A stretch of 64,000 nt of DNA from Curtobacterium sp. MCLR17_036 (GTDB lineage Bacteria > Actinomycetota > Actinomycetes > Actinomycetales > Microbacteriaceae), in the NCBI RefSeq assembly GCF_003234445.2, contig NZ_CP126269.1:1-64000 (forward strand). Direction: 5' to 3'. The notes under the pieces are model-generated. The model saw only the letters and a program-made list of their open reading frames with translations, made no database searches and was not told where the DNA came from. Every line of letters begins with the position of its first letter. The first letter of the stretch is position 1. Shown one piece after another: positions 1 to 12,661 of this stretch. Both the position numbers and the translations under genes were made by a program.

Positions 1-1455
1 ATGACGATGCCGGCCGACCCCGTCGAGGACCTCTGGTCATCCGTACTCGGACTCCTCGCCGAGGACCCCCGCATCACGCCGCAGCTGCACGGCTTCCTCA
101 ACCTTGTCGAGCCGAAGGGCGTCCTCGCCGGCACCCTCTACCTCGAGGTGCCGAACGACCTCACCCGCGGCATGCTCGAGCAGCGCATCCGGATCCCGAT
201 CACCGAGGCCGTGACCCGCATCGGCGACGACTCGGTCGCGAACTTCGCGATCACCGTCAACCCGGACATGGCCTCGGAGCCCCGCGTCGACCCGAACGTG
301 CCGGAGTACGCCGAACCCGTGCAGGAGATCGTCGAGCAGAGCGCCGCCCCGCGCCAGTACATCGAGGCGCCGTTCGTGCCGAGCCAGATCGACTCCCCGG
401 GGACGAGCGGACGACCGGAGTCCCGGCTCAACCCGAAGTACAACTTCGACAACTTCGTCATCGGGTCGTCGAACCGGTTCGCCCACGCCGCAGCGGTCGC
501 GGTGGCCGAGGCGCCGGCGAAGGCCTACAACCCGCTCTTCATCTACGGCGACTCCGGCCTCGGCAAGACCCACCTGCTCCACGCCATCGGCCACTACGCC
601 GAGAGCCTCTACCCGGGGATCCGCGTCCGGTACGTGTCGAGCGAGGAGTTCACCAACGACTTCATCAACTCGATCGCGAACAACCGCTCGAACCAGTTCC
701 AGCAGCGGTACCGCGACATCGACATTTTGCTCATCGACGACATCCAGTTCCTGCAGGGGAAGGACTCCACGCAGGAGGCCTTCTTCCACACGTTCAACAC
801 GCTGCACGACCACAACAAGCAGGTCGTCATCACGTCGGACGTCGCACCGAAGCACCTGACCGGCTTCGAGGACCGCATGCGCTCGCGGTTCGAGTGGGGC
901 CTCATCACCGACGTGCAGGCACCCGAGCTCGAGACCCGCATCGCGATCCTCCGCAAGAAGGCGCAGTCCGACCACCTGCAGGTGCCCGACGACATCCTCG
1001 AGTTCATGGCCTCCAAGGTGTCGAGCAACATCCGCGAGCTCGAGGGCACGCTCATCCGCGTCACCGCGTTCGCGAGCCTGAACCGGACGGCCGTCGACAT
1101 GGCGCTCGTGCAGACCGTCCTCAAGGACCTCATCACCCTCGACGAGGACAACGTCGTCGCGCCGACGGACATCATCAACCACACCGCCGAGTACTTCAAG
1201 CTCTCAGTCGACGACCTCTACGGCTCCTCGCGGTCGCAGGCGATCGCCACCGCGCGACAGATCGCGATGTACCTGTGCCGTGAGCTGACGAGCCTGTCGC
1301 TGCCGAAGATCGGGCAGCTGTTCGGCAACCGCGACCACACGACGGTGATGTACGCGAACAAGAAGATCACCGAGCTGATGAAGGAGCGTCGGTCGATCTA
1401 CAACCAGGTCACCGAGCTCACGAGCCGCATCAAGCAGGACCGCCGGTACCGCTGA
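1..1455 (+). CDS. dnaA: Chromosomal replication initiator DnaA
   Basis: DnaA is the AAA+ ATPase that binds DnaA boxes at oriC, melts the origin and loads the replicative helicase. The 484-residue product has the Walker A motif GDSGLGKTH near residue 185, the Walker B stretch LLIDDIQF near 245, and the C-terminal box-binding signature GNRDHTTVMYANKK near 443-456. The N-terminal domain is followed by a Pro/Glu-rich linker, and the length is ordinary for actinobacteria. The gene starts at the first base of the window, so its promoter and RBS cannot be seen. It is followed by the putative origin and dnaN, the standard bacterial order. Confidence 0.98.
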   Translation: MTMPADPVEDLWSSVLGLLAEDPRITPQLHGFLNLVEPKGVLAGTLYLEVPNDLTRGMLEQRIRIPITEAVTRIGDDSVANFAITVNPDMASEPRVDPNVPEYAEPVQEIVEQSAAPRQYIEAPFVPSQIDSPGTSGRPESRLNPKYNFDNFVIGSSNRFAHAAAVAVAEAPAKAYNPLFIYGDSGLGKTHLLHAIGHYAESLYPGIRVRYVSSEEFTNDFINSIANNRSNQFQQRYRDIDILLIDDIQFLQGKDSTQEAFFHTFNTLHDHNKQVVITSDVAPKHLTGFEDRMRSRFEWGLITDVQAPELETRIAILRKKAQSDHLQVPDDILEFMASKVSSNIRELEGTLIRVTAFASLNRTAVDMALVQTVLKDLITLDEDNVVAPTDIINHTAEYFKLSVDDLYGSSRSQAIATARQIAMYLCRELTSLSLPKIGQLFGNRDHTTVMYANKKITELMKERRSIYNQVTELTSRIKQDRRYR

Positions 1456-1862
1456 GATCGGCCCCGTCGCGGCCCCGTCCACCATCTGAGACGGTTCCAA
1501 TGGCCGGACTCTTCACAGTGTGGAAAGCCTGTGGATAACTGTGGAGGACACGCCGCCCGGTTGTTCACAGCTGAGGGGGCACTTGTGGAAACTGGGGATG
1601 GAAGTGGATAGACGAGCATTCGTCATCCAGACAGCGCTCACAGGCCGTCAACAAGTCACAACCGTGTAGTTCCCAACGCCGGAGCGGCATGCACAGGGTT
1701 ATCCACAGTGTGCACAGGCGTTAACACCATTACTCCTGGTTAACGATCCATCTCCGCGGGACAACCTTGTGGACGGCGGGATGACAAGAAATCCGGGCTC
1801 CGTCCGCCTGTGCCACAATGGGGCGGCCGGACAGTCCAAGCCGATCGACAGGGGTTCCAGCT
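1456..1862. other. oriC: Putative oriC (dnaA-dnaN intergenic region)
   Basis: This 407-bp stretch contains no gene. It has two perfect DnaA boxes, TTATCCACA at 1699-1707 on the plus strand and the reverse form TGTGGATAA at 1530-1538, and a one-mismatch box TTGTTCACA at 1561-1569. Weaker candidates lie at 1584-1592 and 1768-1776. A relatively AT-rich inverted repeat CGTTAAC/GTTAACG (1719-1725 and 1739-1745) brackets a 13-nt spacer and could be part of the unwinding element. The location between dnaA and dnaN matches known actinobacterial origins. The box count is low compared with what I know of Streptomyces. The dnaN promoter must also lie at the right-hand end. Confidence 0.85.
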
Positions 1863-3008
1863 GTGAAGTTCGAGGTCAACCGGGACGTCTTCTCCGAAGC
1901 CGTCTCCTTCGCGGTGAAGCTCCTCCCACAGCGCACGACCCTCCCGATCCTGTCGGGTGTCCTCATCCACGCGGACGGCGACCGGCTCACGCTCTCGTCG
2001 TTCGACTACGAGGTCTCGGCGCAGACCTCGATCACGGCGCAGATCGACGACCCGGGCACGGTCCTGGTCTCGGGTCGCCTGCTGAACGACATCGCGAGCC
2101 GCCTGCCGAACGCCCCGGTGACGTTCACCACCGAGGACTCGAAGATCTCGGTCGCCTGCGGCTCCGCGCACTTCACGCTCCTGTCCATGCCGGTCGAGGA
2201 GTACCCGACCCTGCCGGAGATCGGTCCGCAGACCGGCGTGATCCCCGGCGACGCGTTCTCCGAGGCCGTCTCTCAGGTGGCCGTGGCCGCGAGCCGCGAC
2301 GACGTCACCCCCGTCATCACCGGTGTGCAGCTCGAGGTCGGCGACAACGACCTGTCGCTCATCGCGACCGACCGCTACCGCGTCGCGGTCCGCACGATCG
2401 CCTGGGACTCCGGCCGCGTCGGGTCCGACCCGCTGCACGCACTGGTCCCGGCGCGCACCCTGCAGGAGGTCGGCCGCACCTTCGGCTCGGCGTCCACCGT
2501 GTCGGTGTCGATCTCGGGCAGTTCCGACCGCGAGCTCATCGCGTTCCACGCCGACGACAAGACCGTGACGTCGCTGCTCATCAAGGGCAACTACCCGCCG
2601 GTCCGCCGGCTCTTCCCCGAGACCGTCAACGACCACGCGGTGATCAACACCGCGGAACTGGTCGAGGCCGTCCGACGGGTCTCCCTCGTCCTGGAGCGCG
2701 AAGCCGCCCTCCGGTTCTCCTTCTCGGTCGACGGGCTCACGCTCGAGGCGATCGGATCCGAACAAGCGCAGGCGTCAGAGTCGATCAGTGCGTTGCTGAC
2801 CGGAGAGGAAACGGTGGTCTCGTTGAAGCCCGCCTTCCTCCTGGACGGGCTGAACGCGGTGCACTCCGAGTTCGTCCGCATCTCCTTCACCAAGACGGAG
2901 AACCCCAACAAGCCGGGCCCGGTGCTCATCACCGGCCAGACTTCGCAAGAGGCCGCAGCGACCGACGGTTACCGGTACCTGCTGCAGCCCAATCTCCTGC
3001 TGCGGTAA
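1863..3008 (+). CDS. dnaN: DNA polymerase III beta sliding clamp
   Basis: This gene encodes the ring-shaped processivity clamp that tethers DNA polymerase III and other replication and repair proteins to DNA. The 381-residue product begins VKFEVNRDVFSEAV and ends RYLLQPNLLLR, typical of actinobacterial clamps, and contains three clamp subdomains. I chose the GTG at 1863 because ACAGGGG at 1848-1854 lies eight bases upstream; an ATG at 1818 would add 15 residues unlike any clamp N-terminus. A CACAAT at 1814-1819 could be a -10 element. The gene is followed by gnd after 71 bp. Confidence 0.96.
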   Translation: MKFEVNRDVFSEAVSFAVKLLPQRTTLPILSGVLIHADGDRLTLSSFDYEVSAQTSITAQIDDPGTVLVSGRLLNDIASRLPNAPVTFTTEDSKISVACGSAHFTLLSMPVEEYPTLPEIGPQTGVIPGDAFSEAVSQVAVAASRDDVTPVITGVQLEVGDNDLSLIATDRYRVAVRTIAWDSGRVGSDPLHALVPARTLQEVGRTFGSASTVSVSISGSSDRELIAFHADDKTVTSLLIKGNYPPVRRLFPETVNDHAVINTAELVEAVRRVSLVLEREAALRFSFSVDGLTLEAIGSEQAQASESISALLTGEETVVSLKPAFLLDGLNAVHSEFVRISFTKTENPNKPGPVLITGQTSQEAAATDGYRYLLQPNLLLR

Positions 3009-3079
3009 GCGCAACAGCCGAACACTGCGCTGACGCGCTCCACGCTGCATCAGCGCGACGACGAACAGAAGAGGAAATC

Positions 3080-3967
3080 ATGCACATCGGTCTTGTCGGC
3101 CTTGGTCGCATGGGCAACAACATGCGTGCCCGTCTCCGCAACGCTGGGATCGAGGTCACCGGTTACGACGCGAACCCCGCCGTCTCCGACGTGGCCGACC
3201 TCGGCGCACTCGCCGCGGCGCTGCCCGAGGGCAAGAAGCTCGTGTGGGTCATGGTCCCGCACGGCAAGATCACCGACGACGTGATCTCCGACCTCGCCGA
3301 GGTCCTCGGCGAGGGCGACCTCGTCATCGACGGCGGCAACTCGAAGTGGCTCGACGACGAGGTGCACGCGAAGCAGCTCGACGCCAAGGGCATCCGCTAC
3401 ATGGACGCCGGTGTCTCCGGTGGCGTCTGGGGCAAGGACAACGGCTACGGCCTCATGGTCGGCGGTGCCGTCGAGGACGTCGAGTTCGCGATGCCGGTCT
3501 TCGACGCGCTCCGTCCCGAGGGCCCCCGCGAAGAGGGCTTCTCGCACGCCGGCGGCGTCGGCGCGGGTCACTACGCGAAGATGGTCCACAACGGCATCGA
3601 GTACGCGATCATGCAGGCGTACGGCGAGGGCTACGAGCTCCTCGAGGCCAAGGACATCATCCACGACGTCCCCGCGGTCTTCGCCGGCTGGCAGCGCGGC
3701 ACCGTCGTGCGGTCCTGGCTGCTCGACCTGCTCGTGCTCGCGATCAACGAGGACCCGAAGCTCGACGAGCTCGAGGGCTACGTCGACGACTCGGGCGAGG
3801 GTCGCTGGACCCTCGAAGAAGGGATCGAGCTCGCCGTCCCGATGCCGGCGCTGTCCGCGGCGATGTTCGCCCGCTTCGTCTCGCGTCAGGGCAGCCAGTC
3901 CCCGACGATGAAGGCCGTCGCGGCGCTCCGCAACCAGTTCGGCGGTCACGCCGTCAAGAAGTCCTAG
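3080..3967 (+). CDS. gnd: 6-phosphogluconate dehydrogenase, short decarboxylating type
   Basis: The predicted enzyme oxidatively decarboxylates 6-phosphogluconate to ribulose 5-phosphate in the pentose phosphate pathway. The 295-residue protein opens with the dinucleotide-binding motif GLVGLGRMGNNM and carries the substrate signature DAGVSGGVWG near residue 112 and KMVHNGIEY near 170. It belongs to the short form (about 300 residues, GndA/YqeC-like), which lacks the second half of the roughly 470-residue enzyme. GAGGAA at 3071-3076 sets the ATG at 3080. Its place between dnaN and recF is conserved in many actinobacteria, so it is not an insertion. Confidence 0.93.
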   Translation: MHIGLVGLGRMGNNMRARLRNAGIEVTGYDANPAVSDVADLGALAAALPEGKKLVWVMVPHGKITDDVISDLAEVLGEGDLVIDGGNSKWLDDEVHAKQLDAKGIRYMDAGVSGGVWGKDNGYGLMVGGAVEDVEFAMPVFDALRPEGPREEGFSHAGGVGAGHYAKMVHNGIEYAIMQAYGEGYELLEAKDIIHDVPAVFAGWQRGTVVRSWLLDLLVLAINEDPKLDELEGYVDDSGEGRWTLEEGIELAVPMPALSAAMFARFVSRQGSQSPTMKAVAALRNQFGGHAVKKS

Positions 3968-3998
3968 GACTTCCCGGGGAAACCCGGCCTCGGCCCGC

Positions 3999-5417
3999 GT
4001 GCACGTCGACCACCTCCAACTGACCGACTTCCGGAACTACCGGGAGGCGGACGTCGACCTCGCACGCGGGCCGAACCTGTTCGTCGGGCGGAACGGACAG
4101 GGCAAGACCAACCTGGTCGAGGCGATCGGGTACCTCTCCACCCTCGGTTCGCACCGCGTCCCCACCGACGCGGCGCTCGTGCGCCAGGGCTGCGACGCGG
4201 CGATCGTCCGCGCGCGGCTCGCGCACGAGGAGCGCAGCATCCTGGCCGAGGTGCAGATCAACCGCACCGGCGCGAACCGTGCCCAGGTGAACCGGTCGGC
4301 GATCAAGCCGCGTGAGCTGCCGCGCTACTGCACGAGCGTGCTCTTCGCCCCGGAGGACCTCGCACTCGTGCGTGGCGAACCGGCCGGTCGTCGCCGGATG
4401 CTCGACGAGCTGCTCGGGCAGATCGCCCCGCGGATGCAGGGCGTGCTCGCGGACTACGACCGCACGTTGCGGCAGCGGAACACGCTGCTCAAGTCGGCCC
4501 GGGCGACGGGCGCGAAGGCCAACGCACTGTCGACGCTCGACGTGTGGGACGACCGGTTGGTCGGGCTCGGCGCCGAGATCGTCGCGGCGCGCGACCACCT
4601 GACGCGGCGGCTCGCGCCCTTCGTGGCCGAGGCCTACGCCACCGTCGCGGGCGAGCACCACGACGCGTCGATCGCGGGCGTGCTGTCGATCCGTGGCGGG
4701 GACCCCGAGTCGGCGGCCGCCACCGACCCGGTGCTCGGGACCCCCGACGAACCGGTGTCCGTCCAGGCTGCGGCCGAGGCGTTCGCCGCGGCGCTCGAGC
4801 GGCGGCGGCGGGACGAACTCGACCGCGGGCTCACCCTCGTCGGGCCTCACCGGGACGACGTGCTCTTCCAGTTGAACGGGTTGCCAGCCCGCGGGTACGC
4901 CAGTCACGGTGAGTCGTGGTCGTTCGCGCTCGCGATCCAGCTGGCGAGTGCCTCGATCCTGCGGGCCGAGTCGAGCCTGGGCGACCCGATCATCATCCTC
5001 GACGACGTCTTCGCCGAACTCGACGAGTCGCGGCGGGAGCGGCTGGGGAACGCGGTCGCCGACTACGAGCAGGTGCTCATCACGGCCGCCGTCTTCGGTG
5101 ACGTGCCCGGCCAGTTGGCGGCGCACACGGTGCGCATCGAGGCGGGCACGATCGTGACCGACGAGGCGGACGCGGATCGCGCCTCCCGTCCGGAGCACGA
5201 CGCGACCCCGACGGCGGACGCGACCGACGCGACGACCCCGACCGCGGACGCGGCCAGCACCGCGGACGCGACCCCGACCGCGCATGCGACCTCGACCGCG
5301 GATGCGAACCCGACCCCGACCGCGCATGCGGCCGGCACGCCGGACGCGGCCGGCACCGTCGGCACCGCCGGCCCGACCCCGACCCCGGACGCGGCCGCAC
5401 CGGGAACCGGCTCCTGA
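3999..5417 (+). CDS. recF: DNA replication and repair protein RecF
   Basis: RecF is an ABC-type ATPase that helps load RecA at single-strand gaps and stalled forks. Walker A is GRNGQGKTN near residue 29. The ABC signature region lies around SWSFALAIQLA and Walker B is PIIILDDVFAELD near 330. The gene starts at GTG 3999, 31 bp after gnd. The conserved protein ends near residue 390, but the frame continues to 472 through about 80 residues rich in Thr, Ala, Asp and Pro that are not part of the usual RecF fold. The stop overlaps the next start by one base (TGATG), indicating translational coupling. Confidence 0.95.
   Translation: MHVDHLQLTDFRNYREADVDLARGPNLFVGRNGQGKTNLVEAIGYLSTLGSHRVPTDAALVRQGCDAAIVRARLAHEERSILAEVQINRTGANRAQVNRSAIKPRELPRYCTSVLFAPEDLALVRGEPAGRRRMLDELLGQIAPRMQGVLADYDRTLRQRNTLLKSARATGAKANALSTLDVWDDRLVGLGAEIVAARDHLTRRLAPFVAEAYATVAGEHHDASIAGVLSIRGGDPESAAATDPVLGTPDEPVSVQAAAEAFAAALERRRRDELDRGLTLVGPHRDDVLFQLNGLPARGYASHGESWSFALAIQLASASILRAESSLGDPIIILDDVFAELDESRRERLGNAVADYEQVLITAAVFGDVPGQLAAHTVRIEAGTIVTDEADADRASRPEHDATPTADATDATTPTADAASTADATPTAHATSTADANPTPTAHAAGTPDAAGTVGTAGPTPTPDAAAPGTGS
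5194..5398 (+). repeat. Degenerate GC-rich repeats encoding the RecF C-terminal tail
   Basis: Short units related to GCGGACGCGACCCCGACC recur many times and encode variants of ADATPT, AHATST and ADAASTA. The period is not perfectly regular, because units of 12, 15 and 18 bp alternate. The array stays in frame and ends just before the recF stop. It looks like slippage-driven expansion at the 3' end of recF. The tail would be flexible and probably unstructured. Confidence 0.75.
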
Positions 5418-5917
5418 TGCCCCGCCCCTGGAAGCCGACCGAACCCGCACGGGTCTACCGGCACCTCCGTGCCGTGTTCGGCGACCCGTCGAAGCGCGGT
5501 ACCGACGCCCGTCGGCGGCGCGCGCGCGAGTTCGACGCGGACACCGTGCCGTACGGGCGGGGTCGTGAGCCGAGGGGCCTCGGCGACGTCGTCGGCTCGC
5601 TCGCGCAGGAGCTCGGCTGGACTGAGCCGCTCGCCCGCTCGGAGCTCTTCGTGGACTGGCCGAGCGTCGTGGGTGACGAGCTCGCGAAGCACTCCACCCC
5701 GGTGACGATCGAGGACGGTGCACTCGTCATCCGCTGCGACTCGACCGCGTGGGCGACACAGCTCCGACTCATGCGCGCATCCGTCACGACGACCATCGCC
5801 GAGCGGCACCCGGAGGCCGGGGTCGAGTCGATCCGGGTTTCGGGGCCGGACGCCCCCACCTGGAAACGCGGTCCCAGGACGGTCCAGGGGCGCGGCCCCC
5901 GCGACACCTACGGGTGA
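5417..5917 (+). CDS. dciA: DUF721 protein, DciA-type helicase operator
   Basis: The 166-residue protein has the DUF721 domain at about 50-145, including the LFVDWPSVVGDELAKHSTP region and LVIRCDSTAWATQLRLM. DUF721 proteins between recF and gyrB are the actinobacterial DciA homologues, which interact with the replicative helicase in species lacking DnaC. The N-terminus is Arg-rich and likely disordered. The ATG at 5417 overlaps the recF stop by one base. The family assignment is firm; the helicase-loading role is inferred from studied homologues. Confidence 0.85.
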   Translation: MPRPWKPTEPARVYRHLRAVFGDPSKRGTDARRRRAREFDADTVPYGRGREPRGLGDVVGSLAQELGWTEPLARSELFVDWPSVVGDELAKHSTPVTIEDGALVIRCDSTAWATQLRLMRASVTTTIAERHPEAGVESIRVSGPDAPTWKRGPRTVQGRGPRDTYG

Positions 5918-5969
5918 CCAGACGAAATCATCCTGCGGTGCCAAAAAAGCCCGTCTGAGGGCCGGATGA

Positions 5970-8054
<2,085 letters not shown>

Positions 8055-8099
8055 CGGCCAGGAGGCGCGGCGTGAGCCGCGTCGACCAGTCCTGACCAC

Positions 8100-8135
8100 C
8101 TGTGGTCGCGCCCGGCGCGACCAACGGAACCACAG
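8100..8135 (+). other. Nested hairpin in the gyrB-gyrA spacer
   Basis: An inner perfect inverted repeat GGTCGCGCC (8104-8112) and GGCGCGACC (8114-8122) is enclosed by CTGTGG/CCACAG at about 8100-8105 and 8130-8135. It lies in the 114-bp gap between gyrB and gyrA, upstream of a GAAAGGGAACGAAG leader. There is no T-run, so a simple terminator is unlikely. It could be an mRNA-processing or attenuation structure. I cannot tell from sequence alone. Confidence 0.4.
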
Positions 8136-8168
8136 CCTCCGGGCTGTCCAGAAAGGGAACGAAGCCAC

Positions 8169-10833
<2,665 letters not shown>

Positions 10834-10841
<8 letters not shown>

Positions 10842-11241
10842 TGTCGCCGAGAAGCTCCAGAAGAAGGCGAAGCGTCCCGTCGGCACCCGCCAGGTCCGCC
10901 TGCGGCTGGTCTACCTCGACTTCTGGTCGATGGTGAAGCTGAGCTTCCTCATCGCCCTCGCGGGCAGCATCGTGATCGTGGTCGCCACCGCCCTGGTGTG
11001 GGTCATCCTCAACCAGACGGGCGTGTTCACGCAGGTCGACGCCCTGCTCAAGGACGTCACCGGGCAGAACAGCTACTCGATCATGGACCAGTTCTCGCTG
11101 GGCCAGGTCCTCGGGTTCTCCATCGTCGTGGGCATCCTCAACGTGGTCGTCGGCACCGTGCTCGGCGCGATCGTGAGCGTGCTCTACAACCTCAGTGTGC
11201 GGATCACCGGCGGCCTGCTCGTCGGCTTCACGAACAACTGA
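10834..11241 (+). CDS. DUF3566 transmembrane protein
   Basis: This 135-residue membrane protein is the positional equivalent of Rv0007, which follows gyrA in many actinobacteria. A basic N-terminus (KLQKKAKRP) is followed by [18 protein letters not shown], characteristic of DUF3566, then a transmembrane segment at about 37-60 and a second hydrophobic region at about 88-115. The ATG at 10834 lies inside the gyrA 3' end (ATGAGTAG), so it is translationally coupled. No biochemical role is established that I can name; envelope or division association is suggested only by neighbours. Confidence 0.88.
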
Positions 11242-11316
11242 CACACCCGGGCCGGATGGCGCCAGTGCTCGATTTCGTTCCGGCGGGATCGTGCGGTAGG
11301 CTTTCATCCGGTCTGA

Positions 11317-11393
11317 GGGGCTATAGCTCAGGCGGTTAGAGCGCTTCGCTGATAACGAAGAGGTCCAAGGTTCAAGTCCTTGTAGCCCCACCA
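11317..11393 (+). tRNA. ileT: tRNA-Ile (GAT)
   Basis: The sequence folds as a standard cloverleaf with acceptor GGGGCTA pairing with TAGCCCC and a T-arm containing GGTTCAAGTCC. The anticodon GAT is at 11351-11353 in the loop CTGATAA. The discriminator A is at 11390 and a CCA tail is encoded at 11391-11393. TAGGCT at 11297-11302 is a plausible -10 element. The gyrA-DUF3566-tRNA-Ile-tRNA-Ala order is conserved in actinobacteria. Confidence 0.96.
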
Positions 11394-11425
11394 CTTCCCT
11401 CCAGCACCTGCACCACAGGTGTCCA

Positions 11426-11498
11426 GGGGCCTTAGCTCAGTTGGTAGAGCGCCTGCTTTGCAAGCAGGATGTCGGGAGTTCGATTCTCCCAGGCTCCA
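11426..11498 (+). tRNA. alaT: tRNA-Ala (TGC)
   Basis: A 73-nt cloverleaf with acceptor GGGGCCT pairing with AGGCTCC, including one G-U pair. The anticodon TGC is at 11459-11461 within the stem GCCTGC/GCAGG. The discriminator A is at 11498 and no CCA is encoded after it, unlike the neighbouring tRNA-Ile. It lies 32 bp downstream of tRNA-Ile and is probably co-transcribed. Confidence 0.96.
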
Positions 11499-11925
11499 CT
11501 CGCATCAGCCCCTGGTTGCGGACTCCGTCGTCTGCCCAGGGGCTTCGTTCTGTGCCCGTGCGCGCCGCGGCCCCTGCGGCGCGATCGTCGCGGGTGGTTC
11601 GGTCGCCGTGTTCGTCCGCGCGCCTTCGGCGACGCGCCGCTCCGCGGTGGCTGAGTCCGGCACTCGCCACTCCGCATCGTCTTCGGCGAGTGGTCACGAC
11701 ATGCCGCCTGTGGTTCACCGAGGTGGCTGGAACTGTCGTTTGCGTGCTGTCTGAGCGACAGCTTGCGACCGCTCGGCGGCGTTCCCGTGGCGCGCTGCGT
11801 GTCCGGCGCGGCCGCGTGGCGGACGGGAGGCGCGGTGGCGGGCCGCCGCGTGCCTCCAGGCAGATGGACGGGTGCGTTCGGAGCACGCGGCGGGCGGGTG
11901 CACGAACGCCAGTACCCGGGGACGA
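11499..11925. other. Gene-free region with hairpins and a GACGGGAGGC palindrome
   Basis: No convincing gene is present, although GC bias opens several frames. The region holds three structures. CACTCGCC/GGCGAGTG at 11661-11668 and 11685-11692 could end the tRNA transcript. GCTGTC/GACAGC pairs around 11745-11760. An imperfect copy of the dispersed palindrome lies at 11821-11857. None has a clear T-run. Confidence 0.55.
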
Positions 11926-11958
11926 CGAAGGGCCCCGGCGCAGTGCCGGGGCCCTTCG
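11926..11958 (-). terminator. Rho-independent-type terminator of the cwsA-position gene
   Basis: A perfect 14-bp inverted repeat (11926-11939 and 11945-11958) with a 5-nt loop GCAGT lies 14 bases beyond the stop of the minus-strand gene. The stem ends in CGAAGGG/CCCTTCG, giving a short run of pyrimidines after the hairpin on the minus strand. Confidence 0.8.
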
Positions 11959-11972
11959 TACGAACCGGGAGG

Positions 11973-12545
11973 TCAGGCGGCGGGCTTCTCCGCCGAGTCC
12001 GCGTCGTCGGCGACCCAGAGGTCGTCGTCCGCACGGAGCGTCTGGTACGCGGCGTACGCGGCGCCGGCGACGGCGACCACGCCGACGACGATGAGCGCGA
12101 CGCCACCGAAGCCGAGGCCCTTCTTCTGCTGCGGGACGTACTTGCCCGCGGCCTTCTTGGCCTGCTTGCCCTTCTTCTGGGCGTTCTTCACGATCTTCTT
12201 CACCCGCGGGTCCTTCGCGAGGTCACCGATGCTCAGCACCGAACCGGCGGTCGAGACCAGGCCGGGCACGACCTCCGACTGGAAGCGGTGCGATGCACTC
12301 TGCGCTGCCGAGGTCGCTGCGTGCACCCCCGTCGCGACGGCCGGGCGGATGCCGTTGTCAATCGCGTTCTGCACGCGGGGGGCGATGTCCTTGCGGGCTG
12401 CGTCTGCTGCGTTCGACCGGGCCTCGGCCAGGATCGCGTTCGCGTGCTCGAGGACCTTGCGCTGCTCTCCGAGGAGCGTGGCGGTCTGGCCCTTGAGCTT
12501 CTTGATCTGCTTCCGACGCTTGCGCGGGATCTCGATCGTCGTCAT
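11973..12545 (-). CDS. Small tail-anchored membrane protein in the cwsA position
   Basis: The 190-residue product begins MTTIEIPRKRRKQIKKLKG. A basic, probably coiled-coil N-terminal half is followed by a Lys-rich stretch (KNAQKKGKQAKKAAGK), one transmembrane segment GGVALIVVGVVAVAGAAYAA near 155-175, and a short acidic tail. The start at 12545 has GGAGGA five bases upstream; the GTG at 12605 would only prepend sequence unlike the rest. It sits on the minus strand between tRNA-Ala and ppiA, exactly where M. tuberculosis has cwsA (Rv0008c), a small division protein with a C-terminal membrane anchor. I infer a CwsA-like role from position and architecture, not from clear sequence identity. Confidence 0.7.
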   Translation of the reverse strand: MTTIEIPRKRRKQIKKLKGQTATLLGEQRKVLEHANAILAEARSNAADAARKDIAPRVQNAIDNGIRPAVATGVHAATSAAQSASHRFQSEVVPGLVSTAGSVLSIGDLAKDPRVKKIVKNAQKKGKQAKKAAGKYVPQQKKGLGFGGVALIVVGVVAVAGAAYAAYQTLRADDDLWVADDADSAEKPAA

Positions 12546-12661
12546 CTGGTTCCTCCATCGGATCGGCGTGACCCCATCCTGCCACCACACTCCCTGACAG
12601 GTCACGGAACCTCCGCTGTGGGATCCGTCTGCATGTCAGGAGTACATGCGAGAATCGGAAC

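Noticed and set aside
5194..5417. RecF tail as the result of a frameshift
   Set aside because: Translation in other frames gives no better RecF-like continuation, and the tail ends with a coupled stop/start to the DciA gene, so the frame appears genuine.
11441..12094. Several open frames in the gap after tRNA-Ala
   Set aside because: They start inside the tRNA gene or lack an RBS, read through hairpins and a palindrome, and their products are Arg/Pro/Ala-rich without a recognisable domain.
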